From the NCBI RefSeq assembly GCF_001294625.1, contig NZ_CP012677.1, positions 2,666,001-2,730,000 on the forward strand: DNA of 64,000 nt. Reading direction: 5' to 3'. The notes beneath the pieces were generated by a model, which saw only the letters and a list, made by a program, of their open reading frames with translations, did no database searches and was not told the origin of the DNA. Numbering within the stretch: position 1 is the stretch's first letter; each line of letters begins with the position of its first letter. Positions 1 through 8,257 of this stretch are shown one piece after another. The DNA comes from Arthrobacter alpinus. GTDB lineage: Bacteria; Actinomycetota; Actinomycetes; Actinomycetales; Micrococcaceae. The translations under genes were made by a program, and so were the position numbers.

Positions 1-1
1 C

Positions 2-322
2 GCCGACCGCAAAGGTGACCACGTACTTTCGATGGCTGACGGACACCGGTACGGTGTGGACCACGGGCTCACCTTCCACAGTGAACACAAGCTGCGTACG
101 GTGCTGTGGGGATGGGTGGGAGAGGATCTAACCGCCGAGGAACGCGACGGCCTAGATCGTGTCAGCGAAGGACTTCGCGGTGAGCTGGGGCGAAATTTGA
201 CGGACTTGCTCAGCGCCGAAGAAATCGCATCGCTCGCCGCGCGTTGCGCCCGATTGAGCTTGACAGGACGCTTTCCGGCTCCAAGTGGTGAGATGTCGGC
301 TGTGCCCTGGCCGTTGTTCTAG
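2..322 (+). CDS. SCO1664 family protein, 5'-truncated by window edge
   Basis: The reading frame is already open at base 2 (ADRKGDHVL, then GHRYGVDHGLTFH) and runs to a TAG at 320-322. The visible part is the C-terminal third of the SCO1664 family, actinobacterial proteins with remote similarity to phosphatidylinositol 3/4-kinases. The ADRKG and DHGLTFH blocks, the LRTVLWGW segment and the closing PWPLF are typical of the family tail. The ATG at 32 is internal, so the true start lies before the window. The biochemical role of the family is not established. Confidence 0.8.
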   Translation, partial: ADRKGDHVLSMADGHRYGVDHGLTFHSEHKLRTVLWGWVGEDLTAEERDGLDRVSEGLRGELGRNLTDLLSAEEIASLAARCARLSLTGRFPAPSGEMSAVPWPLF

Positions 323-491
323 GGGAACTGCGGTTGCCGCCCCTGCGACGGGGAAGGACCATCTGATGCTTCAGCTAAGTTCGGGGCCAGCACAATGTGG
401 ATTCGATGCCCAGACGGTCAAGAATGAACTCAGTTGCAAACCCATCCGACTCTTTCGCATGCAGCGATCAGTTTCATCCTCTTGGCCGCGC

Positions 492-1145
492 CTAAAAAGC
501 GGTACTGGGCAGGTCCTTCTCGCCGTCGACGATTGCGGTGATGATACGCGCTGCCACGAGGTCAGGATCCAGCGCGGCTGCGAATCGCGGAGCTGACCCT
601 GCGATCGGGTGCTCGGACAGGGCGGTGCCGGTATGGCCAGGGCGAGCATCCACGATCCGAATGCCCGCGCGACGATACTCGCGTGCCCCTGCGAGAACGA
701 ACGAGGCGAGCGCTGCTTTGGACGCCGAGTACGCTGCCAAACCAACGACGGGAGCCTCCGCGACAACGCCGCTGAGAGTTATCACGAATGGCTCTCGGCC
801 CTCACGTGCAGAGGCCGCGAGGTAGGGATGGCTTTGGGTAATGAGCTGGATTGCACTGGTGGTGTTCACTGCAAATAGTTCCTCCACCGTGGATGGTGCG
901 AGCTCCGATGCGGCGCCGAAGGCAACGACCCCCGACGCAACGACCAGCCCGTCGAGACGCCCGTGCAGCGCATGCGTGGCATCAAGCACCTCACGAACAA
1001 CAGCGGATGAGCGTAGATCGTGCCCGGCAGACTTTGAGGAGCGGACGACGACGGCGCCGTTACTCTCCAGCTCGGTGGCGATCCGCGAACCGAGACCGCC
1101 GCTCGCGCCGACTACCAAAACAACCGCACCCTGAAGATTCGTCAT
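492..1145 (-). CDS. SDR family oxidoreductase
   Basis: Classical short-chain dehydrogenase/reductase of 217 aa using NAD(P)H; the substrate is unknown. The cofactor loop is GASGGLG at residues 13-19, VASG at 69-72 stands where NNAG is usual, S125 is the catalytic serine, and Y139-x3-K143 (YSASK) completes the site. The ATG at 1145 has AGGA seven bases upstream. It is somewhat shorter than the usual 245-260 aa, mainly at the C-terminus, which ends soon after the PGHTGT segment. It stands alone, converging with the SCO1664-family gene. Confidence 0.8.
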   Translation of the reverse strand: MTNLQGAVVLVVGASGGLGSRIATELESNGAVVVRSSKSAGHDLRSSAVVREVLDATHALHGRLDGLVVASGVVAFGAASELAPSTVEELFAVNTTSAIQLITQSHPYLAASAREGREPFVITLSGVVAEAPVVGLAAYSASKAALASFVLAGAREYRRAGIRIVDARPGHTGTALSEHPIAGSAPRFAAALDPDLVAARIITAIVDGEKDLPSTAF

Positions 1146-1661
1146 GGGTAGATCCTAAATCATGCGCGTCAAAGCAGCGCGGTAGTTTGCGTACAGGCTT
1201 CGAGCTGTCGGGCGCGATCGAGGACCTGCACGTGCTGCTCACATCCCCTCGGCCCCCGACTTCCTGGGACGGCGAGACCAACGGCGATTATGGCCAAAGT
1301 GGGCCTTCCAACGGGCGAAATTTTGCTTCATCGCATGCCAATCCCTGCGTTTGAACTCTCCAACAGTGAGGGAGCTATGCGGTGCTTCACGCCTCTGGAC
1401 GCCGCGGTGGTAACACCTACGGGTACCTGAATCCCGATAAGTGGGCGGGGCTCGATCAGGGCCAAAGGTGGCGTCTAGCCGGTATCGCTGCGGAGATTTG
1501 ATCGGGAAAGGTTCCCGGTCCGCGGACAGAAATGCCCGGAATGTAATAGCATTCCGGGCATTTCCTGCGGTCTAGACCGAAGCGGCTCTAGACATTGAAT
1601 CTAAATTCCACCGCATTCGGTAGTCAAATAACCTTTGACGAGATTCGGGGCACTCTGCGGT
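1146..1661. other. gene-free stretch
   Basis: No convincing coding sequence was seen on either strand between the SDR start and the acetyltransferase relic. The only clear structure is the perfect hairpin at 1529-1564. Confidence 0.6.
1529..1564. terminator. perfect 15-bp hairpin, possible terminator
   Basis: GAAATGCCCGGAATG at 1529-1543 pairs perfectly with 1550-1564 around a six-base loop (TAATAG). There is no long T tract beyond the stem. It lies downstream of the decayed leftward higBA-acetyltransferase operon, so it could have been that operon's terminator, but it could also be a repeat-type element. Confidence 0.45.
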
Positions 1662-2060
1662 TCACGAACGCGTATTCTCTGGCAATCGGTTCAGCTCGAG
1701 TCCTTCCCGCGTATAGATGCGCCGCCCGCCGTCAGTCGCCATCAGTTTGGCCCTGTCGACACCTGCCCTACGCGCCCAAGCCATGACGGCGGCGAACGCG
1801 GCACTTCCATGTCCCGATCCTCGGTGCTCGGTGCTCGGGCAAAGTGCACACGTTACTGATCAATACATCTCGACCGGCGGGGCACATGGGTGATGGAGCG
1901 GAATCTCGAATAGTTCCGACCGCTGCTGCCACTGCAGAGAGGCCACATCTCCCGCGCCCATCGCGCGAAACATCTGTGCTCGCAGGGCAAACAGAGCGGA
2001 AACGTCCTCGATGGTCGGCGGACGGACCGACAATGCACCAGTATCGTCCCGCACTCTCAT
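1662..2060 (-). pseudogene. GNAT acetyltransferase, disrupted
   Basis: Remnant of a GNAT N-acetyltransferase. The N-terminus reads from an ATG at 2060 (MRVRDD, then VRPPTIEDVSALFALRAQMF), a normal GNAT beta1-alpha1 start. The C-terminus, in another frame, reads ISNVCTLPEHR, then GSGHGSAAF (the R-x-x-G-x-G acetyl-CoA loop), then MAWARRAGVDRAKLMATDGG, ending in TGA at 1662-1664. Two lesions are visible: the central strands are missing, and a 7-bp duplication (GAGCACC twice in a row, near 1822-1837) shifts the frame inside the acetyl-CoA loop. The ATG overlaps the higA stop as ATGA, so this was the third gene of the higBA operon. Confidence 0.65.
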
Positions 2061-2372
2061 GCGACCTTCAGCGGGGTGATCGCCGCAACCTTGTCCCTCA
2101 ACACGCGCTGCTCGAGTCGCAGCTGGTAATTCGACTGCAGGTTCATCCAGAACTCCTCGGAGGTCCCGAAGTACCGCCAGACAAATCGCCGTATCAGCCG
2201 TAATTCCCCGCTTGCCCTGCACGATCTCGTTGATGCGACGCGGCGGAACGCCGATCGACACGGCGAGTTTGTTCTGCGTGATCCCGAACCCCCCGATGAA
2301 GTCCTCCATCAGGATCTCTCCCGGAAGGATCGGCTCAATCAGGTTGGCCTCAGTGGTAGTCGACGAGTTCAA
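2057..2372 (-). pseudogene. higA: HigA-type antitoxin, frameshifted
   Basis: XRE-family antitoxin of a type II HigBA pair. The helix-turn-helix half is intact (PGEILMEDF, ITQNKLAVSIGVPPRRINEI, VQGKRGITADTA). The family then continues LARYFGTSEEFWMNLQSNY, and that sequence is present but in another frame, starting at the CGG at 2176. The junction CTGGCGGTAC looks like a 2-base loss from CTGGCGCGGTAC. The correct frame ends in TGA at 2057-2059. The likely start is the TTG at 2372, overlapping the end of higB by 23 bases. Unshifted translation gives an HTH with a foreign tail that runs into the acetyltransferase relic. Confidence 0.7.
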
Positions 2373-2649
2373 CGTGGTCCGCGCCTCCCTCTCTCCAGAC
2401 GAAGCAAAGACACCACTGCGCATTCACCCGAATGCTGTGCCGCCCACTACAGTCGCCGACCAGCCGATCCAACAGGTTCCCCGGTGGGATCCGGAGATCC
2501 TCAACATCCTTCGCCGCATCGATTAGTTCGAGCTTCCGCAAGGTCGCTCGCTGCACCGTCCGGTCGACGCGTTTGACGGACTGCTCATGCCAGATGTGCT
2601 CGGTGTCCTTGCTTATCTCCCGAACGATCTGATCATGCGGCCAGCGCAT
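2350..2649 (-). CDS. higB: HigB/RelE-type toxin, apparently intact
   Basis: RelE/ParE-superfamily toxin, in this family an mRNA interferase that acts at the ribosome. The diagnostic blocks are present: ALRKL-like (ATLRKLELIDAA), DLRIPPGN, LVGD, HSIRVNAQWCLCFVW and the closing VELVDYH. An ATG at 2649 gives 99 aa; a TTG at 2664 in the same frame is an alternative, and neither has a strong Shine-Dalgarno. The adjacent higA is frameshifted, so the toxin is expected to be weakly expressed, poorly active, or controlled by another antitoxin. Function is inferred from the family. Confidence 0.75.
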   Translation of the reverse strand: MRWPHDQIVREISKDTEHIWHEQSVKRVDRTVQRATLRKLELIDAAKDVEDLRIPPGNLLDRLVGDCSGRHSIRVNAQWCLCFVWREGGADHVELVDYH

Positions 2650-2818
2650 AACGCTCTGCGTCAATAGCGCTAGACGTTAACCCGAACTCCACCACGTTCC
2701 GGCACGGAGCAACCTCCACTGGCGGCGCAGGCTCAATTGGAGCCCGCAATCTTCTGGTCTACGAGCAGGGCAGTGCGCGACTGCGAGGTGCCGGAGGATG
2801 GACCATCTGGGAGAGATC

Positions 2819-2837
2819 AAGCCCGATCAGCGGGCTT
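2819..2837. terminator. hairpin between higB and the HEPN-like gene
   Basis: AAGCCCG at 2819-2825 pairs with CGGGCTT at 2831-2837 around ATCAG, followed by TTC on the plus strand. It lies about 30 bases beyond the stop of the leftward partner gene at 2868, so it may end that operon. The U-tract is better on the plus strand. Confidence 0.45.
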
Positions 2838-2867
2838 TTCGGGTCCCTACGATGGGTGTTGGAGCCC

Positions 2868-3269
2868 CTACAGTGACGCTCTATCAACCAGCGATCGTGC
2901 CGCCCGCTCGGCGCTAGTGAGCTTGGCCCCGCTGATGGGGTCATGTCCGTAACCGGCGCGGGTCTTCAATCCAAGCACGACACCAAGTGAGTTGGAAGCT
3001 GGTTTGTCTACCGAGGCGAGCAAGGCGATCGCATGCTGGTGGTCTTGGCCCTTGGAATGTTTCCCTAGCGCGCCAGCGCAGATTGCATCTGCGGCCGCGA
3101 TTCCGGCATGAACGTACAGGGTCACTCAAGCGTCCGCGACGTCCTCACTGTCGGAGAGTTCACGGGCATCGTCTGCTACGTGCAGGAACTGCTTGGCTTT
3201 GGCAAGTCGGCCTTGTTGGACCACCTTGTCGGCTGCGACGGTTCTGGTGTTGGCATCCTTCGGAGTCAT
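2868..3269 (-). pseudogene. partner of the nucleotidyltransferase, in-frame stop
   Basis: One continuous frame holds two halves separated only by a TGA at 3126-3128. The first half ends RLAKAKQFLHVADDARELSD and then EDVADA. The second begins VTLYVHAGIAAADAICAGAL and runs through HAIALLASVDKPASN. Read across the stop it resembles small actinobacterial HEPN-like proteins that pair with minimal nucleotidyltransferases; the family normally has a sense codon between DA and VTL. The ATG at 3269 overlaps the nucleotidyltransferase stop (ATGA). A GTG at 3125 could restart translation, giving an 85-aa C-terminal half. A nonsense mutation is most likely. Confidence 0.55.
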
Positions 3270-3889
3270 GTACGGGCCTTGTCTCTTCGGAGTTGTTTGC
3301 GAAGCCATGACGGGTCTCCCGCGATGGCGATTCCCTCCTCGAGGATAGAGTTAAAGATGCTCGCTGGCCGCACTTCTGAACTCCGGTAAACAAGTGGACG
3401 CACGTCGTTGCCGGTCCACAATGTCGCTTGGGCGGCAAGTCGACGCATGGAGTCTTCTACAGCGTCTTCTGTCGCCGAGTCTGGCATGACTACCAGTAGG
3501 TCAATGTCGCTATCTGCTCGCATTTCGTTACGGGCAGCTGAACCGAAGATCTTTACGGTGAGGGGTTGGATCTGCCACTCGGAAATAATCTGACTCATCC
3601 TGGCAAGTAGCTCGCTCTTTGCATTGGCGATTTTCTGGCTGGCCTCCGCCAGTAAGTGGTCCAAGTTCAGCGTGTAGGCATGACTTCGGCCCGTGGCACG
3701 TTCCAGAACTACACCTTGTTCCACAAGGCGTGCCACGGATTTGCGTACACCTTGAGACGATCCTTCCTCGGGCAACAACTGGTGGATCTGGTGAACTGAA
3801 AGGTACTGTTCGGTTCGCGCTAACACCGTAAGTATTTGAGAATCGAGGCCAGTTGTACTGACGACTGCGAACGGACTTTGCAGGCGCAT
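3266..3889 (-). CDS. nucleotidyltransferase with N-terminal winged helix
   Basis: 207 aa. Residues 15-75 form a winged-helix region (LDSQILTVLARTEQYLSVHQ, then a VRKSVARLVEQGVV recognition segment). Residues 112-165 carry the polymerase-beta-type core: G116-S117 in FGSAAR, then D128-I-D130 in SDIDLLVV, the expected metal ligands. Such proteins are found in MNT/HEPN toxin-antitoxin modules, where the MNT subunit modifies the HEPN toxin. Here the coupled downstream gene is the disrupted HEPN-like gene. The start has GGAG seven bases upstream (GAGGAGCGAGAATG). Role as an antitoxin is inferred. Confidence 0.7.
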   Translation of the reverse strand: MRLQSPFAVVSTTGLDSQILTVLARTEQYLSVHQIHQLLPEEGSSQGVRKSVARLVEQGVVLERATGRSHAYTLNLDHLLAEASQKIANAKSELLARMSQIISEWQIQPLTVKIFGSAARNEMRADSDIDLLVVMPDSATEDAVEDSMRRLAAQATLWTGNDVRPLVYRSSEVRPASIFNSILEEGIAIAGDPSWLRKQLRRDKART

Positions 3890-4067
3890 TCTCGCTCCTC
3901 TCTACGCTCCGGGACAGAGAAAGTCTTCCACAGAAACAGACCCGAGTTCACGAAAGTAGACGAGTAGGTCACCTTAGATGCGCTGCCAAGCTGGCCGCAG
4001 AAACTAGCTGCTAAGGATCGCTGGAGTCAATGGAGGGGTCGCTGCAGAAAAGGGATGAAATCGTACG

Positions 4068-4615
4068 TTAGCGGTCGTGTGCGGGGATCCATCTATAGAG
4101 GGCGTGGATCGAGACTCGGAGGTTTCTGGCCACCTCGGGGGGGTGGGGTGCCGTTGGCGAGGAGCTGTCGTGCTGAGGCGATCTTGCTGTCGGTCATTTT
4201 TCTTTTGCGGTCGGGGAGGCGTCCCTGCTCTCGGGCGGCCGCCAGTCCGGCGTGGGTGCGTTCGATGGTGAGTTCTGGTTCCATTTGGGCCAGTGAGGCC
4301 ATGATGTGGAAGTAGAACCTGCCGGCAGGTGTGGTGGTATCGATCTGATCAGTGAGGGGTCCGAAGCCGATGCCACCTTCGTGGAGCGTCTCGGTGAAGG
4401 CGATAAGGTTCTTCACCGTGCGGCCGAGGCGGTCGAGTTTCCAGACAACCAGAACATCGCCATCACGTAAATGTTCCAAGGCCTGCTCCAGTGCCGGTCG
4501 GTTGGTGCTCGTCCCGGCCTTGTCGGCGTAGATCTTGGCGCATCCGGCATTGGTGAGTGCTTATTTCTTGCAGGGTCAGGTTTTGGTCTTGGGCGGATAC
4601 CTTGGCTTAGCCCAT
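4068..4615 (-). pseudogene. Tn3-type serine resolvase/invertase, degenerate
   Basis: Remnant of a serine recombinase of about 180 aa. The core is clear: EHLRDGDVLVVWKLDRLGR, DTTTPAGRFYFHIMASLAQ, ERTHAGLAAAREQGR. Three lesions are visible. The third codon after the ATG at 4615 is TAA, just before AKVSAQDQNLTLQ, which carries the catalytic serine region. A frameshift follows near 4562-4572. An extra C in a seven-C run near 4135-4141 moves the helix-turn-helix tail (VARNLRVSIHALYRW) out of frame; that tail ends in TAA at 4068-4070. No partner transposase was recognised. Confidence 0.75.
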
Positions 4616-5059
4616 GAGCATGGCGGCATGGTTCTTGTTGTTGTGAGAACCTCACCGGCAACTACACCTGGCGCAACACCACCAAACCCGGGAAACTCAG
4701 GATACTGCGCACCCGAAACGGCTGACCATACGATCTCACCACCATGCCGCAGAAGCACCGAACTCCTCTTCCTTACGACGCAATAAAATCCGTTTTCTGC
4801 AGCGACCCCATGATTACCGACAAGCCCGCTATTGTCCAGGAAGCCCGGGCCACCCTGCACCGACATCAACAGACGCTCACGGACACCGAGTAACTCGGAC
4901 AAAACCCCTTATCTGTCACTTCAGGACAGCTCTAGCAGGACCTGGTTAGCCAACTGGCCCTGTATGACACCTTCAGGAGTACCGGGCCCTAGAGAAGAAC
5001 GCGTCCTACGTTCTGAGGGTCACGGGCCGAATAGCCGCCGAATATTTCACGAGTCACAC
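4616..5059. other. gene-free, probably degenerate DNA
   Basis: Only short open frames are seen, none resembling a known family. The sequence contains one copy (4788-4808) of an imperfect 21-bp direct repeat whose other copy lies upstream of the potassium transporter at 6667-6687. Confidence 0.45.
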
Positions 5060-5085
5060 GCCACTTAGATTGTTTCTAAGGTGGC
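5060..5085 (-). terminator. hairpin after the potassium transporter gene
   Basis: GCCACTTAGA at 5060-5069 pairs with TCTAAGGTGGC at 5075-5085 with one bulged base and a five-base loop. It lies about 20 bases beyond the transporter stop. There is no long U-tract, so efficiency is uncertain. Confidence 0.45.
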
Positions 5086-5103
5086 GGTGTCCCGTTCTCG
5101 GAG

Positions 5104-6465
5104 TTAGCCGATGATGGGTCTTTCCTGGGGCAGTTTGAAGAGTTTGGGTTTCGAGGAGAGTGCTAGAGCTGAGGCTACTGTGATTGTCCCTATTCGGCCG
5201 GTGAACATGAGCGCCATCAGCACCCATTGGGCATTGACTGGCAGTTTACCGGTGATTCCGGTGCTCACCCCCACGGTGGCGAAGGCGGACGTTGATTCAA
5301 AAAGTACTTGTTCGAGACTGAAGTTGGTGAACATGAGGAGCAGAACCGTTCCGGTGGTTACTGCCGCGACTCCGAGCAAGGCGACGGTGAGTGCTTGGCG
5401 TTGCACGGAGGAGCTGATGGCGCGGTGGGCGATCGTGACTTCGTCACGGCCCCTGATCTCATTCCAGATCGCGAATGCCAGGACGAGGAAGGTGGTGATC
5501 TTGATGCCGCCGGCTGTACCGGCGCTGCCTCCTCCGATGAACATGAGAATGTTGGTGATCATCAGCGTCTCGGGCGTCGCCGCACCGTAGTCGATGCTGT
5601 TGAATCCGACTGTGCGCGGGAAAACACTACCCGCCAGGGAAGCCAGGAACTTTCCGCCGACGCTCAATGGCCCCAGAGTTTGCTCCCGGTCCCATTCAAA
5701 GGCGGCGAAAAGCACGAACCCCAGGACCAGTAGCAGGAGGGTTCCGTAGACCGTCATGCGTAGATGGATGTTCCAGGTCCTGACTTTGACTCCGTCCTTG
5801 AGGAGGGTAATGAGAACGGGGAAGCCGAGCCCGCCAGCGATCACGGCTACGCAGAGGGGGATGATGATCCAGGGATCCTGGGCGAATCCGATAAGGCTGT
5901 CGCTGTAGAGGGCGAAGCCGGCATTGTTGAATGCCGAGACCGCGTGGAAGACTCCATGCCAGAGGGCAGTTCCCAGGGTGTCGTCGTAGGCGATTCGGAA
6001 ACGGATGGTCAGCACGGTTGCGGTGAGAGCTTCGAAGATGGCCATGATCTTGGCTACCCGAAACAGCACGGAGCGGACGTCGCCGAAGTTCAGAGTGTGG
6101 GTTTCGGACTGGGCTACGAGCTGGCCTCGCAGACCAATGCTCCTGCGTACCAGTAGCGCGAGCAGGGTTGCCAGGGACATGATGCCGAAGCCACCGACTT
6201 GGATGAGTCCCAGAATCACTGCTTGGCCCATGGGTGTCCAATACGAGGCGGTGTCGACCGTGGCCAGACCGGTGACACAGACCGCTGAAACCGCGGTGAA
6301 GAGCGCCGGCATCATGCCCTCGACGCCACCGCCATTGCGGGAGGCCGGAAGCATCAGCACAGCAGCCCCAACGATGACGACCGCCAGAAATGCCAGTGGC
6401 ACCGAGCGGACGGGGTGCAACAACGCGCGGCTGATACGGCCACCCTTGGTCCGGAGCGTGGCCAT
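5104..6465 (-). CDS. TrkH/KtrB-family potassium uptake protein
   Basis: Membrane-embedded K+ channel subunit of a Ktr/Trk system. Numbered from an upstream ATG at 6624, the four pore loops are CVTGLATVDTA (116-126), AFNNAGFAL (231-239), FPRTVGF (335-341) and FATVGVST (448-455), each with its selectivity glycine. IGGGSAGTAGGIK (363-375) is the gating-loop region. I place the start at the ATG at 6465 (AGGG just upstream, 453 aa, the normal KtrB size). The extra 53 residues from 6624 are hydrophilic, acidic and lack a ribosome site. No KtrA-type RCK partner lies in the window. Confidence 0.85.
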   Translation of the reverse strand: MATLRTKGGRISRALLHPVRSVPLAFLAVVIVGAAVLMLPASRNGGGVEGMMPALFTAVSAVCVTGLATVDTASYWTPMGQAVILGLIQVGGFGIMSLATLLALLVRRSIGLRGQLVAQSETHTLNFGDVRSVLFRVAKIMAIFEALTATVLTIRFRIAYDDTLGTALWHGVFHAVSAFNNAGFALYSDSLIGFAQDPWIIIPLCVAVIAGGLGFPVLITLLKDGVKVRTWNIHLRMTVYGTLLLLVLGFVLFAAFEWDREQTLGPLSVGGKFLASLAGSVFPRTVGFNSIDYGAATPETLMITNILMFIGGGSAGTAGGIKITTFLVLAFAIWNEIRGRDEVTIAHRAISSSVQRQALTVALLGVAAVTTGTVLLLMFTNFSLEQVLFESTSAFATVGVSTGITGKLPVNAQWVLMALMFTGRIGTITVASALALSSKPKLFKLPQERPIIG

Positions 6466-6624
6466 CGTCCCTGCCAGCGTGTTCGAGAGCAGTTCACTGG
6501 GGCGTTCGAAATGGTTATGTCCGCCGTCATCGGGCTTCACTGTGGTTCCCTGCCCGTCATCGTCCTCGCAACCGAAGTTCTTCAAGAATGCCACGACCAG
6601 ACGGCTAAGAACGAACCAAAGCAT

Positions 6625-7046
6625 ACGCCAGAAATCAACGAAGAATCGTCACTAACATACGATCTGATCCGTTTTCTGTAGCCACCCAAATGGAGTGCGG
6701 GACCCAAGGCGTACCCCGATCGCGTCCCAAATTGTGCGTTGCAGCGGATCTCCGCCACGTCGCGAGGCGGACGAAAATACCGCCATGACCGTCCACGGCC
6801 CACAAGCGCCTGCGGCGCGAGAGTCGACGCGACAAAGGAGCCGTCCACGCCCAACTCGACCACTACAACGTCGGCAACATCGAAGGCATGGCCCTGCCAC
6901 CCCTGCGATGGAGCCCCCTACTCTCGAACGCTCGTTGACTACTCACTGAGCGCTCAGCATTGTTGACTGGGCCTGATCAAGGAATAACACAGACGCCTAT
7001 AGCACAGTTGAAACGTGTGATTTTGATCCTCAGAAAGCGCGAGAAA
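6625..7046. other. gene-free stretch upstream of the transporter
   Basis: No recognisable gene on either strand between the transporter and ychF. It holds the second copy (6667-6687) of an imperfect 21-bp direct repeat and presumably the transporter promoter. Confidence 0.45.
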
Positions 7047-7065
7047 TCAACGATTTAAACGTTGA
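7047..7065 (-). terminator. hairpin spanning the ychF stop codon
   Basis: On the minus strand TCAACG, a seven-base loop that includes TAA, and CGTTGA form a six-pair stem followed by TTTCTC. The stem overlaps the last codons of ychF. Confidence 0.45.
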
Positions 7066-8140
7066 AACGGAACTCCACCACATCGCCGTCGTGCATAACG
7101 TATTCCTTGCCTTCAATGCGAACCTTGCCCTTGGCCTTCGCCTCGTGCATGGAACCGGCCTCCATGAGGTCCTCAAAGTGGACTACCTCGGCCTTGATGA
7201 AGCCGCGCTGGAAGTCCGAGTGGATGACGCCGGCAGCCTGGGGTGCGGTGTCGCCCTGGCGGATAGTCCAGGCGCGTGTTTCCTTAGGGCCAGCGGTCAG
7301 GTACGTCTGCAGGCCCAGGGTGTGGAAGCCGACGCGGGCCAGCTGGTCCAAACCGGATTCATCCTGCCCGTTCATTTCCAGCATTTCGCGGGCTTCTTCC
7401 TCGTCAAGCTCGGCCAGGTCTGCTTCGAGCTTGGCGTCCAGGAAGATGGCGTCGGCGGGGGCCACGAGTTCACGCAGCTCGGCCTGACGCTCAGGGCTGT
7501 TCAGCACGGCGTCGTCCACGTTGAACACGTAGATGAAGGGCTTGGCGGTCAGTAGACTCAGTTCCTTGAGGTACTCCACCTCCAGCTTGTCGCTCTTGAC
7601 GGAGGAGAAGATGGTATCGCCGCGCTCCAGTACCTTTTGGGCGGACAGGATGGCGTTGAGCTCGGCAGCGTCCTTCTGCTTGAGCTTGACGGCCTTTTCA
7701 ATGCGCGGAATGGCCTTTTCAACCGTCTGCATATCGGCCAGGATCAGCTCGGTATTGATGGTGTCCATGTCCGAGCGCGGGTCAACCTTGCCGTCAACAT
7801 GAATCACATCGGGGTCATCAAAGACGCGGATGACCTGGGCGATGGCCTCGGCCTCGCGTATGGTGGCCAGGAACTTGTTCCCCAGGCCTTCACCTTCCGA
7901 GGCGCCCTTGACGATGCCTGCAATGTCCACGAAAGTCACGGTGGCCGGCAACAGGCGGGCCGAGCCGAAGACCTCGGCGAGCTTTGCCAGACGAGGATCG
8001 GGCAGGCTGACCATGCCAACATTGGGCTCGATCGTGGCGAACGGGTAGTTCGCTGCGAGCACGTTGTTGCGGGTCAGTGCGTTGAAAAGGGTTGATTTGC
8101 CGACGTTGGGCAGTCCGACGATGCCAATAGTTAGAGCCAC
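7055..8140 (-). CDS. ychF: redox-regulated ATPase YchF
   Basis: OBG-family P-loop protein of 361 aa, the normal length. It hydrolyses ATP rather than GTP and binds the ribosome; a role in oxidative-stress response is described for the family. The Walker A motif is GLPNVGKS at residues 9-16, and DIAGIVKGASEGEG is the G3/switch region. NVDD stands where GTPases have NKxD, which explains the ATP preference. The C-terminal TGS domain ends with the glycine-rich stretch DGDVVEFRFNV. The start is a GTG. Confidence 0.95.
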   Translation of the reverse strand: MALTIGIVGLPNVGKSTLFNALTRNNVLAANYPFATIEPNVGMVSLPDPRLAKLAEVFGSARLLPATVTFVDIAGIVKGASEGEGLGNKFLATIREAEAIAQVIRVFDDPDVIHVDGKVDPRSDMDTINTELILADMQTVEKAIPRIEKAVKLKQKDAAELNAILSAQKVLERGDTIFSSVKSDKLEVEYLKELSLLTAKPFIYVFNVDDAVLNSPERQAELRELVAPADAIFLDAKLEADLAELDEEEAREMLEMNGQDESGLDQLARVGFHTLGLQTYLTAGPKETRAWTIRQGDTAPQAAGVIHSDFQRGFIKAEVVHFEDLMEAGSMHEAKAKGKVRIEGKEYVMHDGDVVEFRFNV

Positions 8141-8257
8141 GAGACAAGCTTACCGGCAGGGTACCAATTTCGCCGCTTGCGGTGAAACTGGGCCGCGGTG
8201 GCGACCCCGTCCGCCGCAGAATCGAACTTTGTCAGAGCCTGATGGCAAGGTGGTGTC

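Noticed and set aside
2169..2180. Programmed frameshift in higA
   Set aside because: No slippery heptamer or downstream structure; a 2-base loss in a GCGC stretch explains it.
3126..3128. TGA as a selenocysteine codon in the HEPN-like partner
   Set aside because: No hairpin like a selenocysteine insertion element follows and relatives are not known to me to use selenocysteine here; a nonsense change is simpler.
4576..4902. Minus-strand 108-codon frame upstream of the resolvase
   Set aside because: Overlaps the resolvase start in another frame and resembles nothing known.
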